From assembly GCA_012518735.1 (NCBI GenBank), contig JAAYRO010000148.1, positions 1 to 42,095 on the forward strand: a stretch of 42,095 bases of DNA, in the 5' to 3' direction. The position numbers and the translations under genes are program-made. The stretch is from Bacillota bacterium. GTDB taxonomy: Bacteria > Bacillota > Limnochordia > Darwinibacteriales > Darwinibacteriaceae. Position 1 is the stretch's first letter. Each line of letters begins with the position of its first letter. Below, in pieces: positions 1-12,455 of the stretch. The notes under the pieces were generated by a model. The model did no database searches, was not told where the DNA came from, and worked only from the letters and a program-made list of their open reading frames with translations.

Positions 1-47
1 CATTATGGCGAAGTCAGTTACAGCTGAACTTTAAGGAATTAGGTGGG

Positions 48-572
48 ATGGTATTGGAGATTGAAAAGATTTTATTGAACGAGGATCAGATCTCTGCCCG
101 CGTGAGAGAGCTTGGTCAGAAAATAAGTGCTGATTATGCCGGAAAGGATCTCCTCGTTGTGGGCATATTAAAAGGTGCCTTTATTTTTATGAGCGACTTG
201 GTGCGTCAGATTTCAATTCCTGTTGAAGTAGATTTTATGGCTACATCCAGTTATGGTCAGTCGACCCAGACTTCTGGTGTAGTTAAGGTTCTCAAAGATC
301 TGGATACACCTATTGAAGGACGGCACGTCTTGATCGTTGAAGATATTATTGATTCAGGACTTACACTTTCGTACTTAACAGAGATTCTTCGTTCTAGGAA
401 GCCAGAAAGTATACGGGTAGCCGTTTTGCTGGATAAGCCAGAGCGGAGGCGGACGTCTTTGGCTGCAGATTATGTTGGATTCACTATTCCTGATGAGTTC
501 GTTGTCGGTTACGGACTAGATTTTGATAGTAAATACCGAGGACTGCCATATGTTGGCGTATTAGATAGCTAA
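48..572 (+). CDS. hpt: Hypoxanthine phosphoribosyltransferase
   Basis: Purine salvage enzyme that transfers the phosphoribosyl group of PRPP to hypoxanthine or guanine, giving IMP or GMP in the cytosol. The 174-residue length is typical of the family. The PRPP-binding loop [13 protein letters not shown] is at residues 94-106, the LKG loop at 41-43, and the C-terminal base-binding segment with DYVGF and VVGYGLD at 141-158. The ATG at 48 follows an AAGGA element at 34-38; a GGTGGG run directly abuts the start and is too close to serve. The reading frame stays open to the window edge upstream, but homology starts at this Met. It lies 16 bp ahead of guaA, so salvage and GMP formation are probably co-transcribed. 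Confidence 0.95.
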   Translation: MVLEIEKILLNEDQISARVRELGQKISADYAGKDLLVVGILKGAFIFMSDLVRQISIPVEVDFMATSSYGQSTQTSGVVKVLKDLDTPIEGRHVLIVEDIIDSGLTLSYLTEILRSRKPESIRVAVLLDKPERRRTSLAADYVGFTIPDEFVVGYGLDFDSKYRGLPYVGVLDS

Positions 573-588
573 AACGGGGGGTAGTGTT

Positions 589-1836
589 TTGGAACTTGTT
601 CTAGTCTTAGATTGTGGTGCCAACGCTCAACTGCTCGCAAGAAGAGTACGGGAGTGGAACGTATATAGTGAAATTGTACCAGGGGACATAACCTGGTCCG
701 AATTGTGTGTGCGCCAGCCGCAGGGAATAATCGTCTGTGGAGATTCAAAAACAGTCGATCCCCAGCTGCTCCAAGGGGATATACCTGTACTGCTCACAGA
801 GTCCCTCAGCACTGAAGAACTTCACACCACAGAGGGAAAGCGTGTTATTGAAGAGTTTGTGAAGCATGAGTGCGGCTGTAAGGGTGATTGGAATATGGAA
901 AGTTTCATTGAAAGATCCATTGCCCAGATTCGAGCACAAGTTGGCCACAGCCAGGTAGTATGCGGCCTTAGTGGAGGCATTGATTCTTCTGTGGCAGCTG
1001 TTCTAGTACATAAAGCCATCGGCGATCAGCTTACCTGTATTTATGTAGACCATGGTCTGATGCGCTTGGGAGAAACAGAACAGGTCATAAACACTTTCGA
1101 AAAACAGTTTCAAATGCGGCTGATTCATGTCGATGCTCGCAAACGATTTCTCACCAAACTGGAAGATGTTGAAGATCCAGAGGAAAAGCGCAAGATAATT
1201 GGCACAGAATTCATACGTGTTTTTGAAGAAGAGGCACAGAAAATTGGAGATGCTCAGTTTTTGGTTCAAGGTACGCTCTATCCTGATGTGGTAGAAAGTG
1301 GAACAGACCAATCGGCGGTAGTTAAGTCTCACCACAATGTGGGAGGATTGCCTGAGGATCTGCAGTTTTCCCTGGTTGAGCCTTTAAAGGAATTGTTTAA
1401 AGACGAGGTCCGTAAACTTGCTCAGGTACTAGAACTGCCAGATGAGATTATTTGGAGACATCCGTTCCCTGGTCCAGGCTTAGCTATTCGGATCATGGGA
1501 GCTATAACACAGGAAAAAATCGATATTCTACAAGCAGCAGATGCAATAGCTATTGAAGAGATAAAAAAAGCTGGATTGTATCGAGATATTTGGCAAGCGT
1601 TAGTCGTGCTGACCAATACTCGCACTGTAGGAGTGCTCCATGGACAGCGAACCTATGATTATGTGGTCGCACTGCGGTTCGTGTCAAGCGAGGACGGAAT
1701 GAGTGCTGATTGGAGTCGAATTCCTTATGACGTGTTAGCTAGGATTAGTAACCGCCTACTGCATGAGGTAAACGGAATTAATAGAGTGGTTTATGACATT
1801 AGTTCCAAACCGCCTGCAACCATTGAGTGGGAGTAG
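589..1836 (+). CDS. guaA: GMP synthase with a truncated, non-catalytic glutaminase domain
   Basis: Converts XMP to GMP with ATP and ammonia. The ATP-pyrophosphatase half is intact: the P-loop SGGIDSS is at residues 128-134, followed by the [11 protein letters not shown] and [11 protein letters not shown] regions, and the dimerisation domain ends with the canonical KPPATIEWE. The N-terminal class I glutamine amidotransferase domain is only about 95 residues instead of about 190. It starts normally (LVLVLDCG, then [15 protein letters not shown]) and passes from IPVLLTE at about 65-71 almost straight to the domain's last helix ([10 protein letters not shown], 81-90). The segment carrying the nucleophilic Cys (GICYG) and the His-Glu pair is absent. 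Total length is 415 against about 513 residues. TTG start, with a GGGGGG run about 8 bases upstream. The protein probably uses free ammonia or a separate glutaminase (inference). Confidence 0.93.
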   Translation: MELVLVLDCGANAQLLARRVREWNVYSEIVPGDITWSELCVRQPQGIIVCGDSKTVDPQLLQGDIPVLLTESLSTEELHTTEGKRVIEEFVKHECGCKGDWNMESFIERSIAQIRAQVGHSQVVCGLSGGIDSSVAAVLVHKAIGDQLTCIYVDHGLMRLGETEQVINTFEKQFQMRLIHVDARKRFLTKLEDVEDPEEKRKIIGTEFIRVFEEEAQKIGDAQFLVQGTLYPDVVESGTDQSAVVKSHHNVGGLPEDLQFSLVEPLKELFKDEVRKLAQVLELPDEIIWRHPFPGPGLAIRIMGAITQEKIDILQAADAIAIEEIKKAGLYRDIWQALVVLTNTRTVGVLHGQRTYDYVVALRFVSSEDGMSADWSRIPYDVLARISNRLLHEVNGINRVVYDISSKPPATIEWE

Positions 1837-1880
1837 AAAGTCCAGATGAAACCGGTCATTTTATAGGGGGGAATGGCGCC

Positions 1881-2516
1881 ATGCTTGTATATGATGAGAA
1901 CGGACTTATTCCAGCAATTATCCAGGATGATCAAGGCAGAGTGCTGATGCTCGCTTACATGAATGAGGAGGCCTTTAACAAAACTCTGCAAACAGGTGAA
2001 ACTTGGTTTTACAGCCGGAAGCGGCAGTCCGTGCGGCATAAGGGGGCTGAATTGGGAAATATTCAAAAAGTAAGGCGGATTACGACAGACTGTGATAGAG
2101 ATACTCTTCTTATTACAGTGGACCAGCATGGTCACGGTGCTTGTGACGATGACGCAGGCAGCTACACTTGTTTCCACAATCTCATTATGTCTGATGGTCC
2201 TGCTCCTACTGATCTCACTCCAAATCGAGAAGTTCTGTCATGGCTGTACGCAACCATCGAAGATCGGCGGCGTTCACCTAAAGTCGGTTCTTACACCAAT
2301 TATCTCATGGAAAACGGCCTAGATAAAATATTAAAAGCATTGGGTGAGGAATCGTCTGAGGTGATCATTGCTGCCAAGAATGATGGTAACGAAGAACTGA
2401 TTTACGAAATTGGCGATTTATTGTACCATTTGTTAGTACTTCTTGTATTTAGAAAGATTAAGTTAGAAGAAGTGTGGAGTGAGCTGTTAGCTCGTTCTAA
2501 CGTTCCTTCTAGCTGA
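1881..2516 (+). CDS. hisIE: Bifunctional phosphoribosyl-AMP cyclohydrolase / phosphoribosyl-ATP pyrophosphatase
   Basis: Carries out steps 2 and 3 of histidine synthesis: the HisE domain hydrolyses PR-ATP to PR-AMP and the HisI domain opens the adenine ring. HisI occupies about residues 1-110 and has the CDRD metal-site motif. HisE occupies about 120-205, with LYATIEDRR and [15 protein letters not shown]. The ATG at 1881 is preferred over a 5' extension to 1827 because it follows an AGGGGGG run at about 9 bases and matches the usual HisI N-terminus ([10 protein letters not shown]). Length is 211 residues. Oddities: the usual CHTGxxSCF segment reads [11 protein letters not shown], lacking the His and two residues longer, and no other his gene is in the window. 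It lies 44 bp after guaA and ends at a hairpin facing the convergent gene. Confidence 0.88.
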   Translation: MLVYDENGLIPAIIQDDQGRVLMLAYMNEEAFNKTLQTGETWFYSRKRQSVRHKGAELGNIQKVRRITTDCDRDTLLITVDQHGHGACDDDAGSYTCFHNLIMSDGPAPTDLTPNREVLSWLYATIEDRRRSPKVGSYTNYLMENGLDKILKALGEESSEVIIAAKNDGNEELIYEIGDLLYHLLVLLVFRKIKLEEVWSELLARSNVPSS

Positions 2517-2522
2517 CAAAAA

Positions 2523-2568
2523 GTCACCTCTCATTCCAGGACCATTAGGCACCTGCTTGAGAGGTGAA
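2523..2568. terminator. Hairpin between convergent genes, probable bidirectional terminator
   Basis: TCACCTCTCA at 2524-2533 is perfectly complementary to TGAGAGGTGA at 2558-2567, and the stem can be lengthened past a bulged A. It sits between the hisIE stop and the end of the oppositely oriented lipoprotein gene. There is no strong U-tract on either side, so efficiency is uncertain. Confidence 0.5.
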
Positions 2569-2583
2569 CTGCGTATTAGACTA

Positions 2584-3309
2584 CTACTTAAAGAATCGAT
2601 GATTTCCGATTGTAATGGTCATGGGGCGAGTCCACACCCATGAACTTCCACCTACTTTAGCAGGGGCAAAGAAACCTGTAGCTCCCAACGATGGGTCCCA
2701 CCCAGCTAATGCATCATATACAGCAGCTTTTGCACTTTCCCCAGCAGGTTGATTAATCGTACCATTTAGAACAGGTTCGTACTGGTAATATTTTTTCCCA
2801 TTAACGGTGACTACTTCATTGATTACTCCATATAGGGTATTAGGATAATCGGGATGAAGCACACGGTTAAGAATGGTAGCGGCTACGGCCACCTGCCCTT
2901 TGTAGCTTTCCCCTTTCGCTTCCGCGTGGACTAAGCGTGCAAAAAGATCCATTTCGGATGTGTTATAGATAGGCTGTAGTTGGAGATCGGTTAGTGCTAT
3001 GTTTTTGTGGTTTACTGCTACTTGCATGGTGAGTGCTTCGTAGAATGGTTTTTGAATCGTTAGAGTGTATGTTCCATAAGGTATGTTTGTGATTTCGAAG
3101 CCGCCGTCTTTAATTTGAACTGATTGACTGCCTACTGCAGCTGTGCCAGACCAAAGTTTCAATCCAGATACTTCATCTGTCACTATTCCTGTAAGTGTTC
3201 CGTAACTGCCTTCAGAAGGAGGCGATGTTCCTGGTATTTGTGGACCCGAACAACCTTCCACAATCACCGCAAATAATAGAAGTAGAATAAGCAAAGCATG
3301 ATTCCGCAA
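2584..3309 (-). CDS. Lipoprotein cell-wall hydrolase, SleB/CwlJ type, with a carboxypeptidase-regulatory-like domain
   Basis: Predicted secreted, lipid-anchored peptidoglycan hydrolase. Residues 1-19 form a signal peptide with a long Leu-rich core, ending in the lipobox-like VEGC with Cys20. Residues about 37-112 look like a carboxypeptidase-regulatory-like beta-sandwich (GTLTGIVTDEVSG, then YGTYTLTI). Residues about 118-241 match the Hydrolase_2 (SleB/CwlJ) fold, with FARLVHAEAKGE and GQVAVAATILNRV; Glu130 is the likely catalytic acid by family position. Translation begins at a TTG preceded by an AAGGAAGGGTGG element at 6 bases. SleB/CwlJ enzymes lyse spore cortex at germination, but this architecture differs from SleB (peptidoglycan-binding domain plus hydrolase), so a vegetative or sporulation envelope role is equally possible. 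Confidence 0.8.
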   Translation of the reverse strand: MRNHALLILLLLFAVIVEGCSGPQIPGTSPPSEGSYGTLTGIVTDEVSGLKLWSGTAAVGSQSVQIKDGGFEITNIPYGTYTLTIQKPFYEALTMQVAVNHKNIALTDLQLQPIYNTSEMDLFARLVHAEAKGESYKGQVAVAATILNRVLHPDYPNTLYGVINEVVTVNGKKYYQYEPVLNGTINQPAGESAKAAVYDALAGWDPSLGATGFFAPAKVGGSSWVWTRPMTITIGNHRFFK

Positions 3310-3435
3310 ACGTATCCACCCTTCCTTTCTCGGACTGACAAGATTTTTCTAATACAACCTATTTTTTCTGTCCGAAGGAACTAAAACCTCCTGGGAATGG
3401 TTGGGAAAAGCCAGCTGAGGGCGTTTGGCGCATGG

Positions 3436-3465
3436 TTGTACTACTGCATCATGTCAAGGTATAAT
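3436..3465 (+). promoter_or_regulatory. Sigma-A-type promoter for the pcrA operon
   Basis: TTGTAC at 3436-3441 and a perfect TATAAT at 3460-3465 are separated by 18 bp and lie 31 bp before the pcrA start. This supports choosing the ATG at 3497, because a longer reading frame would begin upstream of the promoter. Confidence 0.75.
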
Positions 3466-3496
3466 AGAATTAGCTTTTGGTATAAAGGAGAAGAGT

Positions 3497-7923
<4,427 letters not shown>

Positions 7924-7927
<4 letters not shown>

Positions 7928-9354
7928 GAAAATTAGCCCAATTACTTCAGCAAGGTGAAGTATCAAGTACGGAAATTGTTCAGAACTACTTAGACAGAAT
8001 TGCCCAGGAAGAAGGCAGGATTAACGCGTTTATTACTGTTGATAAAGAGGGTGCATTGGCAGAGGCTGCCGCATCAGATGCTCGGAGAAAACAGGGGGAA
8101 CCCTTATCTCCATGGGATGGGATTCCTATTGCTGTTAAAGATAATATCTGTACTCTGGGAGTGCGTACTACGTGTGGGTCCCGTATGCTGGAGAATTACG
8201 TTCCGCCCTTTGACGCAGCTGTTGTAACTCTGCTAAAAAGAGCAGGTCTGCCCATTTTGGGCAAAACTAACTTGGATGAGTTCGCAATGGGATCATCAAC
8301 GGAGTATTCCGCTTTTAAAGCCGTACGCAATCCACATGATGAAAGCCGAGTTCCTGGTGGATCCAGCGGAGGTTCGGCTGCAGCAGTGGCTGTTGGAGAA
8401 GCACCTTGGGCGCTTGGTACAGATACAGGCGGTTCTATCCGACAACCGGCTGCATTTTGCGGTGTAGTTGGCTTAAAACCAACGTATGGGCGTGTTTCCC
8501 GTTACGGCCTTGTGGCTCTCGCTCCGTCTCTTGATCAGATCGGACCTATAGCTCGAAATGTGGGAGATGCAGCAGTTCTGTTTTCGCTGATTGCAGGACC
8601 CGATTCCCGAGACGCTACCTCTTCTTCACAGGCAAGCTTCCGACTGCAGTTGGAAGATGAACCTTTTCCGAAAGGTCTGAAAATAGGCGTGCCAGAAGAG
8701 TATTTTGGAGAAGGTTTATCTTCTGAGGTGCGCCAGGCTGTGGAGAATGCTTTGAGTCAATTGGAAGCTCTCGGCGCTGTTTTGGTACCTATTTCTTTAG
8801 AAACGAATGTATATGCGATTGATACGTATCTAACGATTGCAGCGGCTGAGGCTAGTTCTAGTTTAGCCCGGTATGATGGGGTACGCTATGGTATGCGAGT
8901 GGAGGCTCATGATACAAACACCATGTTTGAAAAAACTCGCGGTCGAGGTTTTGGTTCAGAAGTGAAGCGGAGGATTATGCTGGGGACCTACGTTTTAAGT
9001 GCCAGTCATTATGAAGCCTATTATGAACAGGCTCAGCGGGTGCGCACTCTCATTAATCAAGAGGTTCAGCGGGCGTTTGAAGAAGTTGATCTGGTTATTA
9101 CTCCTACCACCCCCACTACCGCCTTTCGAATAGGGGAAAAGCGAAATTCGTTGGAGATGTATCTTTCTGACTTATATACAGCCATGGCCAACCTAACAGG
9201 AATACCAGCGTTGAGTATGCCGTGTGGACTAGACAGTCAGGGACTGCCTATCGGGCTTCAGATTATGGGCAGTCATTTTCAGGAGAATGTCGTTTTTCAA
9301 GTGGCTTATTGGCTTGAAAACGCTCTGAAAGGGGGTTCCCTAAGCAATGGGTAA
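7924..9354 (+). CDS. gatA: GatCAB amidotransferase subunit A
   Basis: Amidase-signature subunit that releases ammonia from glutamine (or asparagine) for transfer to misacylated tRNA. The 476-residue protein has the complete Ser-cisSer-Lys triad: Lys72 (AVKDN), Ser147 (PGGSSGGS) and Ser171 (DTGGSIRQP), with the same spacing as Staphylococcus GatA. It starts with an ATG overlapping the gatC stop, with a GGAGGGACAGGA element upstream. The gene overlaps gatB by 8 bases, consistent with stoichiometric production of the complex. Confidence 0.96.
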
Positions 9355-10783
9355 GTATGAAACAGTAATTGGACTAGAAATACATGTTGCGCTCCTTACC
9401 AAAAGTAAGTTTCTCTGTACCTGCTCAACGGAATTTGGAGCTCCACCCAATTCTCACTGCTGTCCTATATGTCTTGGTCTGCCAGGTTCACTGCCTATTG
9501 TTAACGAAAAGGCAGTGGAGTATGGGGTTCGGGCCGGTTTGGCTCTAAACTGCCAGATCAATTCCTACAGCAAGTTTGATCGGAAAAATTATTTTTACCC
9601 TGATCTGCCTAAGGCGTATCAGATAACTCAGGAGGCATTTCCCCTCTGTGGCCCAGGATATGTTGATTATTATTACAACGGAGAGCTGACTCGCACAAAG
9701 ATTAACCGAATTCACCTAGAAGAAGAAGCAGGGAAGCTGGTTCACAGTGGTGAAAGTATTGTTCACTCTGAGTATTCTTTGGTTGACTATAATCGGGCTG
9801 GTATTCCCTTGATTGAGATTGTAACAGCTCCAGATATTAGTCATCCAGAGCAGGCACGTGTTTTTCTTGAACAGCTTCGCCTAATACTAGATTATGTAGG
9901 GGTTTCTGACTGCAAAATGGAGGAGGGCTCACTCCGCTGTGATGCCAACATCTCTCTGCGGCCCGTAGGTTCTCAAACCATGGGGACGAAGGTCGAAATT
10001 AAAAACCTCAACTCGTTTCGAGCTTTAGAGAGGGCGTTAGAATATGAGGTTCGCCGGCAAGAAGCAGTTCTAAAACAGCAGGGACAGATTGGGCAGGAAA
10101 CTCGTACCTGGGATGAGCGAAGTGGAAAAACGTTTTCCATGCGTTCAAAAGCCGATGCACCTGATTATCGCTATTTTCCTGAGCCTGATCTGCCACCTTT
10201 AGAGCTGAAGAAGGCTTGGATTGAAGATATTAAGGATTCTCTACCTGAGCTTCCATTGGAGCGCCTTCACCGCTTAATGGAGCAGTACGGCCTGTCTCAT
10301 TATGAAGCATCCTTTTTTGTAAATTATCCAGATTTCAACGAGATGCTGGAAGAGACTGCAGCTATTTTCCCCAATGTAAAGATGATCACTAATTGGCTTA
10401 TGGGTGACTATTCTCGACTAGCGAGAGAACAGGGGCACATTTCCCCTAAAATGATGGCAGGTCTCTTAGAAATTGTTGATCAAGAGATCATCAGTAACAA
10501 TCAGGGTAAAGATGTATTAGAGGAAATGTTTGCTACTGGTAAAGCAGCATTAACAATTGTGGATGAGCAGGGACTACGTATGGTGAGTGATGAAGATGCC
10601 CTTCAAAGAGTTATTGGGGAAGTGCTTGCTGAAAATGAGTCCTTAGTGGAACGATTCATTAGTGGTGAAACACGGCTATTTGGGTTCTTTATTGGGCAGG
10701 TAATGCGTAAAACGCAGGGAAAAGCGAATCCAGAAGTGGTAAATGAATTGTTAAAAACCGCACTAAATTCAAGAAGGATTTAA
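9347..10783 (+). CDS. gatB: GatCAB amidotransferase subunit B
   Basis: Kinase/transamidase subunit that phosphorylates the acyl group of Glu-tRNA(Gln) and receives ammonia through the channel from GatA. It has 478 residues, with the family start (YETVIGLEIHVALLT), the cradle domain, the helical region and the C-terminal YqeY-like tail (EVVNELLKTAL). Cys24, Cys26, Cys39 and Cys42 (CxC then CxxC) form the zinc-knuckle version of the N-terminus seen in many GatB proteins; Staphylococcus GatB lacks it. It is the last gene of the gatCAB block; a 43 bp gap with several purine-rich sites separates it from the next gene. Confidence 0.96.
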   Translation: MGKYETVIGLEIHVALLTKSKFLCTCSTEFGAPPNSHCCPICLGLPGSLPIVNEKAVEYGVRAGLALNCQINSYSKFDRKNYFYPDLPKAYQITQEAFPLCGPGYVDYYYNGELTRTKINRIHLEEEAGKLVHSGESIVHSEYSLVDYNRAGIPLIEIVTAPDISHPEQARVFLEQLRLILDYVGVSDCKMEEGSLRCDANISLRPVGSQTMGTKVEIKNLNSFRALERALEYEVRRQEAVLKQQGQIGQETRTWDERSGKTFSMRSKADAPDYRYFPEPDLPPLELKKAWIEDIKDSLPELPLERLHRLMEQYGLSHYEASFFVNYPDFNEMLEETAAIFPNVKMITNWLMGDYSRLAREQGHISPKMMAGLLEIVDQEIISNNQGKDVLEEMFATGKAALTIVDEQGLRMVSDEDALQRVIGEVLAENESLVERFISGETRLFGFFIGQVMRKTQGKANPEVVNELLKTALNSRRI

Positions 10784-10826
10784 GGCCTGAGCGAGGAATA
10801 GGAAAGGAGAAAGGTAGGAGAGTCAG

Positions 10827-11639
10827 GTGGAGAGTGTCTTATTCTTCTTTGCCGACTATCCGGTTTATTCTTACGGATTCATGCTCGGCCTAGGACTCCT
10901 TTTCGGCTCCTTACTGGCTCAAAGGGAAGGAAAACGTAAAGGATTCGGTTCAGAAACAGTGTTTCGTTTTATTGTCTGGGTTGCTCTAGTATTCGTAGTT
11001 GCCGGACGGGTCGCGTTTGTATTCTCTATTCATCGATGGCATACTTTTATCTATCCGTGGGTGTTATTTACCGGCGTCCAGCTTAATGAGAAGGTGGGCT
11101 GTGCCGCGGCGGTTTGTTATGCCATGTATTACATTATACGGTATATTCCTAATCCAGCTGGTTTTCTTGACGTTATTATTCCATCGGTGGCTTTGATGCA
11201 GTCTTTGGGCCATTTAGGTTCCAATGTCTTTGGTCGCCAGACTTCCCAGCCATGGGCTGTTACATTTGGGCAGTTTTCTCTGCATCCGATTCAGCTCTAT
11301 GCGGCTATTTTGTATTACTTACTCTTTGCCTTGTTGTGGCAGTTTCGAAGAACTACTAGGTTTGACGGACAGTTGGTTACAGGTTACTTGGCGCTGAATG
11401 CAGGGATACAATGGTTCTTATTGCGGTTTCGTGAGATTAGCGGCGAATCGCCTAATCCTTGGTTGTATGCATTAGCCGCATTGTTTTTTGGAGGAGCTTG
11501 GCTGTATCTTTATGCCTCTGCTCCAAAAAACTCTGGAAGACGAAGACGGGGCGCTTGGAGTTCTATTGCTGCCAGTATAGTGTCCATATTAGGCGTTATT
11601 CTGATCATGACGGCTTTTTTCTTTTGGAGGTATAGTTAG
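10827..11639 (+). CDS. Divergent Lgt-family (prolipoprotein diacylglyceryl transferase-like) membrane protein
   Basis: Polytopic membrane protein of 270 residues that follows the Lgt plan: about seven hydrophobic segments, an extracytoplasmic GxLG-type signature at 128-133 and HPIQLYAA at 153-160. True Lgt transfers diacylglyceryl from phosphatidylglycerol to lipobox Cys. Here the signature Arg and Asn of GRxGN are His and Ser (GHLGSN), the SFHGG region reads QLNEKVG, and the Glu after QLY is Ala. The C-terminal RFRE (200-203) is kept. Canonical activity is therefore doubtful; it may be a paralogue with another substrate or a decayed copy. GTG start with AGGTAGGAG about 7 bases upstream. The last 30 residues add an extra hydrophobic helix after a basic stretch. 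Confidence 0.7.
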   Translation: MESVLFFFADYPVYSYGFMLGLGLLFGSLLAQREGKRKGFGSETVFRFIVWVALVFVVAGRVAFVFSIHRWHTFIYPWVLFTGVQLNEKVGCAAAVCYAMYYIIRYIPNPAGFLDVIIPSVALMQSLGHLGSNVFGRQTSQPWAVTFGQFSLHPIQLYAAILYYLLFALLWQFRRTTRFDGQLVTGYLALNAGIQWFLLRFREISGESPNPWLYALAALFFGGAWLYLYASAPKNSGRRRRGAWSSIAASIVSILGVILIMTAFFFWRYS

Positions 11640-11671
11640 GTTCTTAACGATCTAGGTTGGGGGGATTATGT

Positions 11672-12130
11672 ATGTCAAACCAAACGCTGCTGGATAGGGT
11701 TCGAATGCAGCTCGAAGAGCATTCCCATCGTCTCACACCCCAAAGAGAGGCTATAGTCAATGTGCTGATTGCTAATTCGGAAGGACATCTTTCTGCAGAA
11801 GACGTTTTTCTACATACAAAGGAGTTGTATCCAGAAATAGGATTAGCAACGGTTTATCGAAGTCTAGAACTCCTAGAGAGTTTGGGAGTGGTTCATAGAC
11901 TTGATTACGGCGACGGACAAAATCGCTATGAAATTAGGCTTGGTACTCAAGAAGAGCATTATCACCATCACCTTATTTGTAAGAAATGTGGAAACATCGG
12001 TGAGTTTACAGATGATCTACTAGAGGAAATAGAGAAACGGATCGCAAATGAAACAGGTTTTGCTGTTACCGACCACTGTCTGCGTTTTTTCGGACTGTGT
12101 AAAGAGTGTCAAGAGCAGTCGGATAGTTGA
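11672..12130 (+). CDS. fur: Fur-family metal-dependent transcriptional repressor
   Basis: Winged-helix repressor whose N-terminal half (HRLTPQREAIVNVL, EIGLATVYRSLELL) closely resembles Bacillus Fur, so iron-uptake control is the best guess; PerR or Zur cannot be excluded. Metal ligands are visible: a His cluster at 96-100 (HYHHH), Cys103/Cys106 and Cys143/Cys146 for the structural zinc, and DH at 134-135. Length 152. The ATG at 11672 has a run of G at 7 bases; an in-frame TTG at 11657 is less likely. The stop codon lies inside the -35 element of the valS promoter. I see no clear Fur box in its short upstream region. Confidence 0.88.
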   Translation: MSNQTLLDRVRMQLEEHSHRLTPQREAIVNVLIANSEGHLSAEDVFLHTKELYPEIGLATVYRSLELLESLGVVHRLDYGDGQNRYEIRLGTQEEHYHHHLICKKCGNIGEFTDDLLEEIEKRIANETGFAVTDHCLRFFGLCKECQEQSDS

Positions 12131-12155
12131 CAAACGACGGACTACAGTGTATTAT
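12127..12155 (+). promoter_or_regulatory. Sigma-A promoter for the valS T-box transcript
   Basis: Consensus TTGACA at 12127-12132, 17 bp spacer, TATTAT at 12150-12155. The -35 overlaps the fur stop codon. Transcription would start near 12162, right at the beginning of the T-box leader. Confidence 0.85.
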
Positions 12156-12161
12156 GGGTGC

Positions 12162-12427
12162 ATAAATGAACAAAACGATAGGCAGTGATAGGGAGGAGTA
12201 AGCAGAAAACGCCTCTAGAGAGGGGAACTGGCTGGTGGAAAGTTCCCTAGGATCGTTTGCGCTGAAGTCGCCCTGGAGCTTCTAAAGTGAACCATCAGTG
12301 ATGAAATAGCTTTAGACGGTTGCACCGTTACCGCAATTAGAGAGCCTGCCATAGATAGTGGTGGTGGGAATTAAGGTGGTACCGCGAAACAGACTTTTCG
12401 TCCTTAGATAGAAAAGTCTGTTTTTTA
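12162..12427 (+). promoter_or_regulatory. T-box riboswitch controlling valS
   Basis: Untranslated leader that senses uncharged tRNA(Val). The T-box sequence AATTAAGGTGGTACCGCG is at 12369-12386. It is followed by an intrinsic terminator: ACAGACTTTTC (12389-12399) pairs with GAAAAGTCTGT (12411-12421) and leads into a T-run. Stem I features include AGTA near 12198 and AGAGAG near 12216. GTC at 12267-12269, in the context GAAGTCG, is a good valine specifier codon and matches the downstream gene. By family knowledge, uncharged tRNA stabilises the antiterminator. The specifier assignment is inferred without folding. Confidence 0.92.
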
Positions 12428-12455
12428 TTTCAGAGATTGATGGGAGTGAAATTAG

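Noticed and set aside
1..47. Possible 3' end of an upstream gene, or an N-terminal extension of hpt
   Set aside because: Two frames end with stops at 25-27 and 32-34 and a third stays open into hpt, but too few residues are present to recognise any product; hpt homology begins at the ATG at 48.
3330..3375. TCGGAC/GTCCGA inverted repeat upstream of the lipoprotein gene as an operator or terminator
   Set aside because: Only 6 bp with a 34-base loop; likely chance.
3425..3496. N-terminal extension of PcrA from a TTG at 3425
   Set aside because: It would start upstream of a good promoter (-10 at 3460-3465), has no ribosome-binding site and no family similarity.
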